64,000 bases of DNA from Methylobacterium sp. J-026 (GTDB taxonomy: Bacteria; Pseudomonadota; Alphaproteobacteria; Rhizobiales; Beijerinckiaceae), in NCBI RefSeq assembly GCF_022829585.1, contig NZ_JAKSYC010000163.1, positions 1 to 64,000 on the forward strand. Reading direction: 5' to 3'. Below the pieces are notes generated by a model, which was not told the origin of the DNA, did not search any database, and saw only the letters and a list, made by a program, of their open reading frames with translations. Made by a program: the position numbers and the translations under genes. Each line of letters starts with the position of its first letter. Position 1 is the stretch's first letter. This document shows positions 34,653 through 44,693 of the stretch, piece after piece.

Positions 34653-36284
34653 ATGCTGAAGACAGCCTTCGTTGCCGCCCGCGACCGTCAACGGCTGTCG
34701 GAGATCGCGAGCATCCTGATCGGCTTCGGCGTCACCCGCGTCGTGGACCGCCTGGGCTTGCGCTACCTGCCGCTGCTGCCCCGCCGCCAGCCCCGGGTCG
34801 ATGTCACCCGCCTGTCGGAGCCGGAGCGGCTGCGCCGGGCGATCGAGGCGCTCGGGCCGACCTTCATCAAGTTCGGGCAGGTGCTGGCGAGCCGGCCGGA
34901 CCTGCTGTCGCCGACCTGGACCGAGGAGCTGCAGAAGCTCCACAGCCAGGTCGTGCCGGTGACCTGGGAGCAGATCGGGCCGCAGCTCGAGCTGGATCTC
35001 GGCGGCTCGCCGACGGAGATCTTCGCCGAGTTCGACACGAACCCCATCGCCTCCGCGTCGATCGCCCAGGTCTACCGGGCACGGCTGCACTCGGGCGAGG
35101 ACGTGATCGTCAAAGTCCTGCGGCCGAACCTGCGCAAGATCATCGAGGCGGATCTGCGCCTGATGGCCCACGGCGCCCGCATCGTCGAGAACGAGTGGCC
35201 CGACATGGCCCGCTACCAGCCGCGGGAGCAGATGCGCCACCTTGCCGACGGGCTGAACGGCGAGCTCGACCTGCTCAACGAGGCGCGCAACTGCGAGCTG
35301 CTGGCGCAGATCTTCGTGGACCGCGACGACATCGTCTTCCCGAAGATCCACTGGGAGTACTGCTCCGAGCGGGTCCTGGTTCAGGATTTCGTCCACGGCA
35401 TCCCGCCGAACGACGATGCGGCGCTGCGCGCGGCCGGCCTCGACAAGAAGCTGCTCGCCCAGAAGGGCACCGACGCGTTCCTGCAGATGGCGCTGATCGA
35501 GGGCGTGTTCCACGCCGATCCGCATCCGGGCAACATGCTGGCGATGCCAGGCAACAAGATCGGCTTCATCGATTTCGGCATCATCGGCCGGTTGTCACAG
35601 CGCCGGCGCTCGCAATTGCTGGTGCTGATCGGCGCGATGCTCAAGCAGGATGCGGACGGCCTGATGGCGGTGCTGCTCGACTGGACCGGAACCAGCAACC
35701 CCGACCTCACCCGGCTCCAGGTCTCGGCCACGTCCTTCGTGGAGAGCCATTCCTCGATCCCGCTGAACCTCGGGCTGGTGCTCACCGACTTCATGAACAT
35801 GGCCCGCGAGAACGACCTCGCGATGCCCACGGACCTCGCCATCCTGTTCAAGGGGCTGGTCACCGCCGACGGCGTCATGCGCCACCTCGATCCGGATTTC
35901 GACCTGTTCGCGGCGGCCGGCCCCACCGTCAAGGCGAGCATGCAGACGCAGTTCTCGCTCTCGGCGCTCAAGCAGAAGGCCGAGGCGCTCGGCGTCGGCC
36001 TCTACGGGGCGGCCTCGGAGCTGCCGACCCTGATCCACCTGATGCTGGTGCGGCTCAAGCAGGGCCGCGTCACCGTGGAGATCGAGATCAAGGGCCTCGA
36101 CAAGGTCACCCGCGGCATCGAGCGCGCCGCCGCCCGGGTGGCGGTGGCCCTGGTGGTCGCGGCCTTCGCCACCCAGCTGGCGCCGCGCCTCATCGACCTC
36201 GGCACACCGGTCTTCGTCTCGATCGGCTTGATTATCTTCGTGCTCGGGATCGGCTGGCTCGTCCTGCTGATGCGCAACAAGTAG
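34653..36284 (+). CDS. ABC1/UbiB/AarF-family atypical kinase
   Basis: A 543-residue membrane-associated protein of the UbiB/ADCK family needed for ubiquinone biosynthesis or isoprenoid-lipid handling. Signature motifs: the KxGQ motif in GPTFIKFGQVLASRPDLL, the ExD block in LNGELDLLNEARNCELLA, the catalytic HADPHPGNML and the metal-binding IDFGIIG. Two C-terminal transmembrane helices (VALVVAAFATQLAPRLI and VSIGLIIFVLGIGWLVLL) anchor it. I prefer ATG 34653 (MLKTAFVAARDRQR); ATG 34602 would add 17 residues. Other ubiquinone genes are not nearby. Confidence 0.9.
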   Translation: MLKTAFVAARDRQRLSEIASILIGFGVTRVVDRLGLRYLPLLPRRQPRVDVTRLSEPERLRRAIEALGPTFIKFGQVLASRPDLLSPTWTEELQKLHSQVVPVTWEQIGPQLELDLGGSPTEIFAEFDTNPIASASIAQVYRARLHSGEDVIVKVLRPNLRKIIEADLRLMAHGARIVENEWPDMARYQPREQMRHLADGLNGELDLLNEARNCELLAQIFVDRDDIVFPKIHWEYCSERVLVQDFVHGIPPNDDAALRAAGLDKKLLAQKGTDAFLQMALIEGVFHADPHPGNMLAMPGNKIGFIDFGIIGRLSQRRRSQLLVLIGAMLKQDADGLMAVLLDWTGTSNPDLTRLQVSATSFVESHSSIPLNLGLVLTDFMNMARENDLAMPTDLAILFKGLVTADGVMRHLDPDFDLFAAAGPTVKASMQTQFSLSALKQKAEALGVGLYGAASELPTLIHLMLVRLKQGRVTVEIEIKGLDKVTRGIERAAARVAVALVVAAFATQLAPRLIDLGTPVFVSIGLIIFVLGIGWLVLLMRNK

Positions 36285-36541
36285 GCGAGTTCGTCACCGA
36301 GCCCCGCCGCGGGACAAGTTTTCGCCCGCCGGCGAATACATGTCTGGATTGATAATCCCCCCCGGCGTGTTAGCGTGACCCATCCGACGATTCGTTCGGC
36401 CGCGGGCGGGGACCCCGCACCAGAAGCGGTCGAAACCGCCGGTGCATCCCAGCTTCCGACATCGCGTCGCCGCGCCTGCACATCGATGGACAGCCGGCCC
36501 CGTGCGCGAGCGCGTCGCCGGGCAACGATGGGGGGCGGGCG

Positions 36542-37777
36542 GTGGATACGGTCATCGTGTTGCCGTGGGGCGATGGGGCGGCGCGGCGCCTCGATATCCT
36601 CGAAGCCGAGAATGCCCGCCTGCGCGACCAGCTCGCGCAAGCGGCCGCACAGGCCGACCGGGAGCGGCAGCGCAGCCGGCGGCTCGGCCGCATCGTCGAG
36701 GCCGCGAGCCGCGTCGAGGCCGGACGTTTGGCGATCGAGCGGGCCCAGAACGCTGCGGTCGCGCTGCCGGGTGACCGGGCGGCTGGCCTCCAAGCCGGGG
36801 GGCCGTCCGTGGGGTTCCGGCCGGCGGCATCGCCGCTGGCCTTCAACGACTACCTGGAACTGCTCGCCCATGACGGGCGCCTGATCACCGCCACGGAGGG
36901 CGGTCCGGCCCTGTCCGGCGTCGTCGACGAGGCGGAGGCGATCGGTCGCCCCTGGATCGACGTGTGGACCCGGCCGGAAGATCGCGAGGCCGCGGCAGCC
37001 GCCGTGGATCTCGCCCGGGCTGGCCACCCGAGCCGCTTCCAGGCGCAACTCGCTGCGGGTCACGCCGTCCGGTGGTGGGACGTGGCGGTCACGCCGATCG
37101 GCGCCACGCCCGGCTGCCGCGAACGCATCCTCGCGGTCTCCCGCGACATCACCGAACTGAAGGTCGCCGAGGCGCGCCAGACGCTGCTGATGCAGGAACT
37201 CGCCCACCGGATGAAGAACACCATGGCGATGGTCCAGGCCGTCGCGGCGCAGACCATGCGCAATGCGGTCTCGCTGGAGGCGGCGGGCGAGGCCCTGGCA
37301 GCGCGCCTGCTGGCGCTCGCCAGGGCCCACGACGTGCTCCTCCAGGGTTCGTTCGCCCGGGCCTCGCTGGTCGGTCTGATCGAGGGTGCGGTCTCCCTGC
37401 ACGACGACGGCATGAGCGGCCGCTTCCGGGTCGTCGGGCCCGACCTGACTCTGGGACCGCGTCAGGGCCTGACCCTGGCGCTGATGCTGCACGAACTCGG
37501 GACCAACGCGGCCAAGTACGGCGCGCTCTCCGTCGCCGGAGGCAAGGTCGGCATCACCTGGGAGGTGACCGAGGCGGATGGGGGGCCGCGCCTGCGCTTC
37601 CGCTGGGAGGAGACCGGCGGCCCGCCCGTGACGCCGCCGACCCGCAGCGGCTTCGGCACCCGCCTGATCGCCCGCAGCCTCGCGCACGGGTCCGGCGGCA
37701 CGGCGCTGCTCAGCTACCCGCCGGAAGGGGCGGTCCTGCTCTTCGAGGCGCCGCTCGAAGCGGTCACGGTGGGCTGA
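36542..37777 (+). CDS. PAS-domain HWE-family histidine kinase
   Basis: A soluble 411-residue sensor kinase. Residues about 15-70 are a coiled coil (ILEAENARLRDQLAQAAAQA); a PAS domain follows (about 98-210, LAFNDYLELLAHDGRLITAT to ILAVSRDITELK); the HWE kinase core has the H-box ELAHRMKNTMAMVQAVAAQT, RLLALARAHDVLLQ, the N-box LMLHELGTNAAKYGALS and the ITWEV element that names the family. HWE kinases often feed stress or light-response pathways in alphaproteobacteria. Starts at GTG 36542. Its last 64 bases overlap the Hpt gene on the opposite strand. Confidence 0.88.
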   Translation: MDTVIVLPWGDGAARRLDILEAENARLRDQLAQAAAQADRERQRSRRLGRIVEAASRVEAGRLAIERAQNAAVALPGDRAAGLQAGGPSVGFRPAASPLAFNDYLELLAHDGRLITATEGGPALSGVVDEAEAIGRPWIDVWTRPEDREAAAAAVDLARAGHPSRFQAQLAAGHAVRWWDVAVTPIGATPGCRERILAVSRDITELKVAEARQTLLMQELAHRMKNTMAMVQAVAAQTMRNAVSLEAAGEALAARLLALARAHDVLLQGSFARASLVGLIEGAVSLHDDGMSGRFRVVGPDLTLGPRQGLTLALMLHELGTNAAKYGALSVAGGKVGITWEVTEADGGPRLRFRWEETGGPPVTPPTRSGFGTRLIARSLAHGSGGTALLSYPPEGAVLLFEAPLEAVTVG

Positions 37778-38118
37778 TCGGGATCGGCTTCGACCGCCGC
37801 TTTCAGCGCCTGCAGGGCCACGAGCGTGTGGTCGCGCAGGTGCCCGACATCGGCCAGCCGGTCCGTCAGGTCGTCGCCCGCCTGGGCGGTTTCCTCGAGA
37901 TCGCGGCAGGCCCGGGAAAACGCGTCGCAGCCCAGCATCCCCGCCATCGAGACGAGCGTGTGCGCCTCGCGCCCGTAATCGGCCGCCCCGCGCTCCGTAC
38001 CCTCGAACGCGGTGGCGAGGCACAGGAGGAAACGCTCCAGGATGCGCGTGAGCTTGTCGGGGCCGATCACGGCCGCGAGTTCGTCGAGCGTATCCCGGTT
38101 CACGAGCGTCAGTGACAC
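37714..38118 (-). CDS. Histidine phosphotransfer (Hpt) domain protein
   Basis: A 134-residue stand-alone Hpt four-helix protein: the phospho-accepting His is in YGREAHTLVSMAGMLGC, the Hpt signature with HxLxSxAGxxG spacing, followed by CRDLEETAQAG. It would pass phosphate between a hybrid kinase and a response regulator in the cytosol. The start at GTG 38118 is preferred because GGAGA lies about 9 nt upstream; a longer version to 38178 adds 20 basic residues without similarity. It converges on the HWE kinase gene with a 64-bp overlap, hinting at a shared phosphorelay (inference). Confidence 0.8.
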   Translation of the reverse strand: MSLTLVNRDTLDELAAVIGPDKLTRILERFLLCLATAFEGTERGAADYGREAHTLVSMAGMLGCDAFSRACRDLEETAQAGDDLTDRLADVGHLRDHTLVALQALKAAVEADPDQPTVTASSGASKSRTAPSGG

Positions 38119-38459
38119 CGTCTGTCTCCGATTGGGCACACGCGGTGCGCTCCGCGGGTTGGCGTTCGAAGGTCGCACGATCCGGAGACGGATGTTGTGC
38201 GGCTTCGCTCATCAAAATCTTCGATGACAACAGCGTGTGTCAACATTTTTACCGGGCGTGTCCTTCTGCCGGCCCTGTCGACAGACAGTTCGATGTCATG
38301 CCCGGTCGATAGGTCTTGGTTTGACTCGCCGTCGATGAAGCCAGGTTTCGTTCACGGCCGGATCGCGTCGCAGGCTCTGGCGCGTTCGGCTGTCCGGCTT
38401 CCGCGTCTCGAGCGTCGGGGGCGTTCGTCCGACGCGGATTTGACGATGCCCGCGGCAGG

Positions 38460-38485
38460 CCCGGCACCCGGGCTGGGGTGCCGGG
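38460..38485. repeat. Perfect hairpin, 10-bp stem and 6-nt loop
   Basis: CCCGGCACCC, loop GGGCTG, GGGTGCCGGG. No T-tract follows on either strand, and no gene ends here, so a terminator role is not obvious. Confidence 0.65.
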
Positions 38486-38512
38486 CGCTCGGAGGCCTCC
38501 GGGGCAGGACGA

Positions 38513-38551
38513 AGCGCATCGCGCCGGTTCCTGGATCCGGCACGATGCGCT
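38513..38551. repeat. Palindrome with 9-bp outer arms and CCGG inner arms
   Basis: AGCGCATCG (38513-38521) pairs with CGATGCGCT (38543-38551); inside, CCGG repeats flank TTCCTGGAT. It lies 67 bp upstream of the sensor kinase start. A similar GATGCGCTAG end occurs next to the lrgB stop at about 8033, suggesting a dispersed repeat. Confidence 0.55.
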
Positions 38552-38617
38552 AGGGATCGGCACCGGGCGGCCTCGTCGCCGCCGCAGGAGGCCCGCCGTG
38601 TCCGACCGAACGCCGTC

Positions 38618-40081
38618 GTGACGGCCTACAGTCTGCGGACCCGGCTGCTCGCCCTGTGGGTCCTGCTGCTGGCCTCCGCCGTCACGACCGGCTACCTGAT
38701 GTTCGGCGTCTACGCCCAGTCCACCGGCGTCCAGGTCGCCCGGGCGGATATCGCGGTCGGACGGGCCTGCCGCGAGATCATCGACCGCTACGCCGCCCTG
38801 GTCGGCGTCCGGGGTGGTTCGATCGCCGAGGCCGACCTCGCCGGGGTCGTCGAGGCGGCGCTCGCCCGCCTCCCGGGCATCGAGGGCGGGATCTGGGGCG
38901 CCTCGGACGGTCCGATCGCTTACGCCTATCCGACCTATGAGGGAACCGGCCCGAAGACCGATCTCCCCGCCGCCGAACGGGACACGATCGCGGGTCTGAA
39001 CGCCCAGGCCCTGCGCGTCGACCACGCCGTCTCGCTGAACCGGCCCAGCCGCACCCAGGTGCTGCTGCTCCAGGCCTGTCCGCTCCACGGGCCCGAGCCG
39101 GGGCTGACCGCCTGGGCCATGGGGCGCGCCCACGTCAACGACGGCCCGATCTATACGCGCTTCCTGGCGGGGCTCGGCTTCCTGGCCGCGACGGTGCTCG
39201 GCTCGGCGGCCTTCCTCGGGTGGTTCCTCTACGGGTTCTCCGGCCGGATCGCCCGGCTCGAAGCCGCCCTCGCGGCGCCGCGGCCGGACGGCGAGGACCT
39301 GCCCCGCCTGACCCGGACCGGCGAGCGCGAGCTCGACCGCCTCGTGGACGCCCTCAACGCGGCGGGCGGCCGGCTCCGGGAGGCCCGGGCCCGGGTCGTG
39401 GCCGCCGAGCGCCTGGCCGCGGTCGGCCGGCTCGCGGCGAGCGTCGCCCACGAGATCCGCAACCCGATCGCCGCGATGCGGCTGAAGGCCGAGAACGCCC
39501 TGGTCAGCGGCGATCCGGATCGGGCCGCCTCCGCCCTCCGGACCGTCCTCGGCCAGATCGCCCGCGTCGACACGCTGCTGCGCGATCTCCTGAACCTGAC
39601 GCAGGCACGCGCGCTCAACCGAACGCCGACCGCGATCGGTCCGCTGCTGGCGGACAGCGTGAGCCTGCACGAGGATCTCGCCGGCTCCGGCGGGGTCCGG
39701 ATCGAGACTGCGGTCGACGGCCTGCCGGAGGGGGATCAGCCCCATATCGACCGGGTGCAGATCGGCCGCGCCCTGGACAACCTGCTGCTGAACGCCCTGC
39801 AGAACACGCCGCCCGGCGGGCGGGTGCGCCTCGGCGCCGAGCGCGTCACGTTCGACGGCGCGGTCCGCCTGCGGCTGCGGGTCAGCGATACCGGCGTCGG
39901 GATCGATCCCGCCATCCGCTCCAGCCTGTTCGAGCCCTTCGTCACTGGCCGCCCGGACGGGACCGGGCTCGGCCTCGCGATCGTACGCGAGATCGCCCTT
40001 GCCCATCGGGGCGAGGTCGGGCTGGTCGAGGACGCGCCGGAGACCACTTTCCTGCTGGACCTGCCATGGCGACCATCCTGA
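38618..40081 (+). CDS. Membrane sensor histidine kinase (NtrB/DctB-like class)
   Basis: A 487-residue sensor kinase: TM1 at about 9-30 (LLALWVLLLASAVTTGYLMF), a periplasmic domain to about 182, TM2 at about 183-208, a HAMP-like linker, then the HisKA H-box SVAHEIRNPIAAMRLKAENA and an HATPase domain with NLLLNALQNTPPGG, DTGVGIDP and GTGLGLAIV. It starts at GTG 38618. The downstream NtrC-type regulator gene overlaps it by 16 bp, so the two form a classic sigma-54-linked two-component pair. The ligand is unknown. Confidence 0.88.
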   Translation: MTAYSLRTRLLALWVLLLASAVTTGYLMFGVYAQSTGVQVARADIAVGRACREIIDRYAALVGVRGGSIAEADLAGVVEAALARLPGIEGGIWGASDGPIAYAYPTYEGTGPKTDLPAAERDTIAGLNAQALRVDHAVSLNRPSRTQVLLLQACPLHGPEPGLTAWAMGRAHVNDGPIYTRFLAGLGFLAATVLGSAAFLGWFLYGFSGRIARLEAALAAPRPDGEDLPRLTRTGERELDRLVDALNAAGGRLREARARVVAAERLAAVGRLAASVAHEIRNPIAAMRLKAENALVSGDPDRAASALRTVLGQIARVDTLLRDLLNLTQARALNRTPTAIGPLLADSVSLHEDLAGSGGVRIETAVDGLPEGDQPHIDRVQIGRALDNLLLNALQNTPPGGRVRLGAERVTFDGAVRLRLRVSDTGVGIDPAIRSSLFEPFVTGRPDGTGLGLAIVREIALAHRGEVGLVEDAPETTFLLDLPWRPS

Positions 40082-41468
40082 TCGTCGACGACGACCCGGC
40101 CCTGCGCGAGGGGCTGGCCGAGACCGTGTCCGATCTCGGACACACGCCCCTGCCGGCGGCCTCCGGCTCGGAGGCTTTGGCGCTGCTGCGCGACAGCGCG
40201 GTCGCGGCGGTGCTCCTCGACCTGCGCATGCCCGGCGACCTCGACGGCCTGTCGACGCTGGAGCGGATCTGCGCGCTGCCGGACCGGCCACCCGTGACCG
40301 TGCTGACCGCCTTCGCCAGCCCGGCCAACACCATCGAGGCGATGCACCTGGGTGCGCACGACCACCTGACCAAGCCGATCGGCCGGGCGGACCTCGCTGC
40401 CGCCCTGGACGCGATGCTGCGGATCGTCCGGCAGGCGGAGGCCGATCCGGCCGTGCAGGCCGATCACCCGGGCCTCGTCGGATCCAGCGCGGGGATGCGG
40501 CGGGTCCAGAAGACGATCGGACTCGTGGCCGATACCGCCTCCACTGTGCTGATCCGGGGCGAGACCGGCACCGGCAAGGAGGAGGTGGCCCGGGCGCTGC
40601 ACGCCTTCTCCCGCCGGCGGGTACGCCCCTTCGTCCCGGTGAATTGCGCGGCGATCCCGGGGGACCAGCTGGAGAGCGAGCTGTTCGGCCATGTCGGGGG
40701 GCGTTCGCCGGGGCGGCGGTGGACCGGGCCGGCGCCTTCCATCTGGCCGAGGGCGGCACGCTGTTCCTGGACGAGATCGGCGACATGCCGGCATCCATGC
40801 AGGCCAAGATCCTGCGGGTCATCCAGGATTGCGTGGTCACGCCGCTGGGCGGCCGTTCGGCGCGTGTCGATGTCCGCCTGGTGGCCGCGACCCATCGCGA
40901 CCTCCCGGCGCTCGTCGCCGAGGGCCGGTTCCGCGCCGATCTGTATTACCGCCTCAACGTCGTGCCGATCATCCTGCCGCCGCTGCGCGAGCGCCTGGCC
41001 GACATCGTCCCGCTGGCCGAGCACTTCCTGGCCCGCTCGGGCAAGCGCCTCAGCCGGGGCGCCGCCTCCCGCCTGCTCGCCCACGATTGGCCCGGCAACG
41101 TCCGCGAATTGCGCAACGTGGTCGAGCGAGCCGCTGTGCTCGTGCGCGGCGGCGTGATCGACGCCGACGACCTCGACCTGCCGTCGGATAGGTCCGACCG
41201 GCCGGCCGGGGACGCGCTGCCCCCGGACTGGCTCTCCGGCGACCTGCCCGGCGCCGTCGCCCGGCTGGAGCGGACCATGATCGCCGCAGCGCTCCGCGCG
41301 GCGGACGGCAACAGGGCCCGGGCCGCCCGCCGTCTGGGGATCCAGCGCCAGCTCCTCTACGCCAAGATCGAGCGCTACGGTCTCGGCGCTGCGGGCGGCG
41401 ACCTGTCCGGAGATGCGACATCCGATGTCGGAAATAACGACGCTTCCGAGCCGCCCGACGGAGGCTAA
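40066..41468 (+). pseudogene. Sigma-54-dependent NtrC-type response regulator, frameshifted
   Basis: ATG 40066 opens a receiver domain (ILIVDDDPALREGLAETVSD, LLDLRMPG with the phospho-acceptor Asp, LTAFAS, LTKPIGRA) followed by an AAA+ domain (Walker A RGETGTGKEEVARALH, FVPVNCAAIPGDQLESELFG). The frame is lost at 40693-40701, just before the GAFTGA loop. Reading resumes one frame over with GAFAGAAVDRAGAFHLAEGG, LFLDEIGDMPASMQAKILRV, RFRADLYYRLNVVPI, WPGNVRELRNVVERA and a Fis-type helix-turn-helix (GNRARAARRLGIQRQLLYAK). Adding one base (a C giving HVRGAF) restores 467 codons. Either a real inactivating deletion or a sequencing error next to a run of six G. The only sigma-54 activator seen here. 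Confidence 0.8.
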
Positions 41469-41608
41469 GCCCTTCATCGTCCAGGCAATCGCCGGCTTCC
41501 GCCGTGGCGCCGGGGAAGCGAGGGAACCGATCCTGCGCCGGGGCGTCGAGCCCCGCGTGTGACGCTCCATCGGGGCGCCGCCGTCCTTCGCGTTGGGGCT
41601 GGACCAGG

Positions 41609-42922
41609 ATGAGCGGCATCACCACGGGTGCGACGACCCGGCATGCGGACGGCCAGACCCGCTCCACGCGCGCGCTGCGCGGCCTCGACGCGCTGAACTT
41701 CTCCCTGGCGGACGTGCGGGACGGGCTCGGCCCCTACCTCGCCATCTACCTGATCGCCGTGCGCGGCCCCGACCAGGGCTGGAACGAGGCCACCACGGGC
41801 CTCGTGATGACCATCGCGGGCATCCTCGGCCTCGTGGCGCAGACACCGGCCGGCGCGCTGATCGACGCCACCAACCACAAGCGCGCCATCGTGATCGCCG
41901 GCGCCATCGCGGTGACGGCGAGCTGCCTGATCCTGCCGTTCATCGCGAATTTCTACCTCGTGACCGCGACCCAATCGATCGCCCACGTCGCCGGCACGAT
42001 CTTCCCGCCGGCCCTGGCCGCGATCACCCTAGGGGTCGTCGGCCCAAAAATGTTCGCCAAGAGGATCGGCCGCAACGAGGGCTTCAACCATGCCGGCAAC
42101 GCGGTCTCGGCCGCGGTCGCGGGCGGCCTCGCCTACTTCTTCGGGCCGGTGGTGGTGTTCTGGATCATGGGCATCCTGGCGGCCCTCTCGATCGGCGCCA
42201 TGCTGATGGTGCCGGCCGAGGCCATCGACAACGACCTCGCCCGCGGCATGACCGAGGGCGAGGTGCAGACACAGGAGAAGCCCTCGGGCCTCGCCACGCT
42301 GCTGCAGAACCGGGCCTTGCTGCTGTTCGCGGTGCTCTGCGCGATCTTCCACCTCGCCAACGCGGCGATGCTGACCTCGGTGGGCCAGCTGCTCACCCAC
42401 CTCTCGGGCAAGGACCACGCGACGTCCCTGATCGCCGTCTGCATCGTCGCCGCGCAATGCGTGATGGTGCCGGTGGCGATCTTCGTCGGCGCCAAGGCCG
42501 ACGTGATCGGCCGCAAGCCGATCTTCCTCGCGGCCTTCGGCGTGCTCGCCCTGCGCGGCGTGCTCTACACCCTGTCGAACAACCCGTTCTGGCTGGTCGG
42601 CGTCCAGCTCCTCGACGGGATCGGCGCCGGCGTCTACGGCGCGCTGTTCCCGATCGTCGTGGCCGATCTCACCCGCGGCGGCGGCCGCTTCAACGCGGCC
42701 CAGGGCGCGGTCGCCACGGCCCAGGGCGTGGGCGCCTCGCTCAGCGCGACCTTCGCGGGGGTCATCATCGTCTCGGCCGGCTATTCCACGGCGTTCCTGG
42801 CGCTCGCGGCCATCGCCGGCCTGGGCTTCGTCCTCTACCTCACACTGATGCCCGAGACCCGCGGTACCACCACCGCCGGGAGCGAGGCCGGTCTACCGCC
42901 GGCCGTCCCGGCGAGCGCCTGA
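41609..42922 (+). CDS. MFS transporter
   Basis: A 437-residue carrier with 12 predicted helices: ALNFSLADVRDGLGPYLAIYL, GLVMTIAGILGLVAQTPAGALIDATNHKR (an MFS loop 2-3 signature region), GRNEGFNHAGNAVSAAVAGG and GAKADVIGRKPIFLAAFGVL in loop 8-9. The group resembles MFS exporters annotated without substrate. It lies 140 bp after the frameshifted NtrC-type regulator on the same strand and may be its target or a passenger; I found no -24/-12 sigma-54 promoter (TGGCAC-N5-TTGC) in the gap. Confidence 0.85.
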   Translation: MSGITTGATTRHADGQTRSTRALRGLDALNFSLADVRDGLGPYLAIYLIAVRGPDQGWNEATTGLVMTIAGILGLVAQTPAGALIDATNHKRAIVIAGAIAVTASCLILPFIANFYLVTATQSIAHVAGTIFPPALAAITLGVVGPKMFAKRIGRNEGFNHAGNAVSAAVAGGLAYFFGPVVVFWIMGILAALSIGAMLMVPAEAIDNDLARGMTEGEVQTQEKPSGLATLLQNRALLLFAVLCAIFHLANAAMLTSVGQLLTHLSGKDHATSLIAVCIVAAQCVMVPVAIFVGAKADVIGRKPIFLAAFGVLALRGVLYTLSNNPFWLVGVQLLDGIGAGVYGALFPIVVADLTRGGGRFNAAQGAVATAQGVGASLSATFAGVIIVSAGYSTAFLALAAIAGLGFVLYLTLMPETRGTTTAGSEAGLPPAVPASA

Positions 42923-42995
42923 TCGGATGCGAAGCGGGCGCGTCTATCCCCGAGCGGGCGCGTCCGTTCAGAGAGCGTGAGCCGTTGCCGCTCGC

Positions 42996-43199
42996 TCAGC
43001 CGAGCGCGGCGACCACGGCCGCGGGGATTATCGCCTCGGGTGGGGCCTTGCGCGAGACGTAGTAGAGATTGACCGCGCGCCAGAAGGCGCTCTGCTCCTC
43101 GACCGAGCGGCGGGCGAGGGATTTTTCCAGGATCGACAGGGCGGCCCGTGCGGGCTCGCTCCGCTCGAGTTCCTCGAGCAGGCCGGCGAGATGCGGCAT
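42996..43199 (-). CDS. Small protein of unknown function
   Basis: A 67-residue soluble, helical-looking protein (MPHLAGLLEELERSEPARAA, SILEKSLARRSVEEQSAFWR, AVNLYYVSRKAPPEAI). It is too short for domain assignment, but a GGAGG ribosome-binding site sits about 8 nt before ATG 43199 and the codon pattern is coherent, so I believe it is real. It is transcribed divergently from the asparaginase gene. Confidence 0.6.
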   Translation of the reverse strand: MPHLAGLLEELERSEPARAALSILEKSLARRSVEEQSAFWRAVNLYYVSRKAPPEAIIPAAVVAALG

Positions 43200-43281
43200 G
43201 GGGCTTACCTCCGAGCGGACACCAACTTCAGTAACGCCCGGGCTCCTCTAACGATCCGTTGCGCGCCTCCATCCCGCATGA

Positions 43282-44484
<1,203 letters not shown>

Positions 44485-44536
44485 GGGCGGAAACGCCTTC
44501 GATCTCCGCCGCGGCGGTGAAAGACCAAGCGCATCC

Positions 44537-44559
44537 CCCTCCCCCTCTGCGGGGGAGGG
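44537..44559. repeat. Dispersed C-run/G-run palindrome, copy 3
   Basis: CCCTCCCCC, loop TCTGC, GGGGGAGGG: perfect 9-bp arms, 52 bp after the asparaginase stop. Nearly identical to copy 2 at 29888-29912. Confidence 0.65.
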
Positions 44560-44693
44560 AGGGCACGCATCAGTTGCGCGCCGGCCGGGTTACATCCCGC
44601 AGCGCACCCTTTAGATATGGGCTCGCGACGCAGCCGCGCCGGTCGCGGCCCCGTCGGGGGCGGTCCGTCTGCACCGAGCCTGGAGGAACGAGC

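Larger units (their letters stand above)
38119..38617. other. Divergent 499-bp intergenic region rich in hairpins
   Basis: Lies between the Hpt gene (minus) and the sensor kinase gene (plus). The first 150 bp contain the least GC-rich sequence (around ATCAAAATCTTCGATGACAA) and probably the Hpt promoter. The second half holds two strong palindromes at 38460-38485 and 38513-38551. An open frame of 118 codons here (38197-38553) has no convincing protein features and is not called. Confidence 0.5.

Noticed and set aside
33027-35525. An 832-codon minus-strand frame across the MFS and UbiB genes
   Set aside because: Antisense to two well-supported genes, with a repetitive Arg/Gln/Gly/Asp composition.
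38460-38551. CRISPR-like or tandem repeat array
   Set aside because: The two palindromes are unrelated to each other and there are no regularly spaced repeats with spacers.
38197-38553. A 118-codon plus-strand frame in the Hpt/sensor-kinase gap
   Set aside because: Ser/Arg/Pro-rich composition, no ribosome-binding site and it runs through two palindromes; treated as non-coding.
40066-41468. Two separate genes (a receiver-AAA fragment and a C-terminal AAA-Fis protein)
   Set aside because: The halves join seamlessly as one NtrC-type protein if a single base is added, and no start signals precede the second half.
41469-41608. Possible sigma-54 promoter before the MFS gene
   Set aside because: TGGCGC is present but no TTGC-type -12 element at the right spacing.
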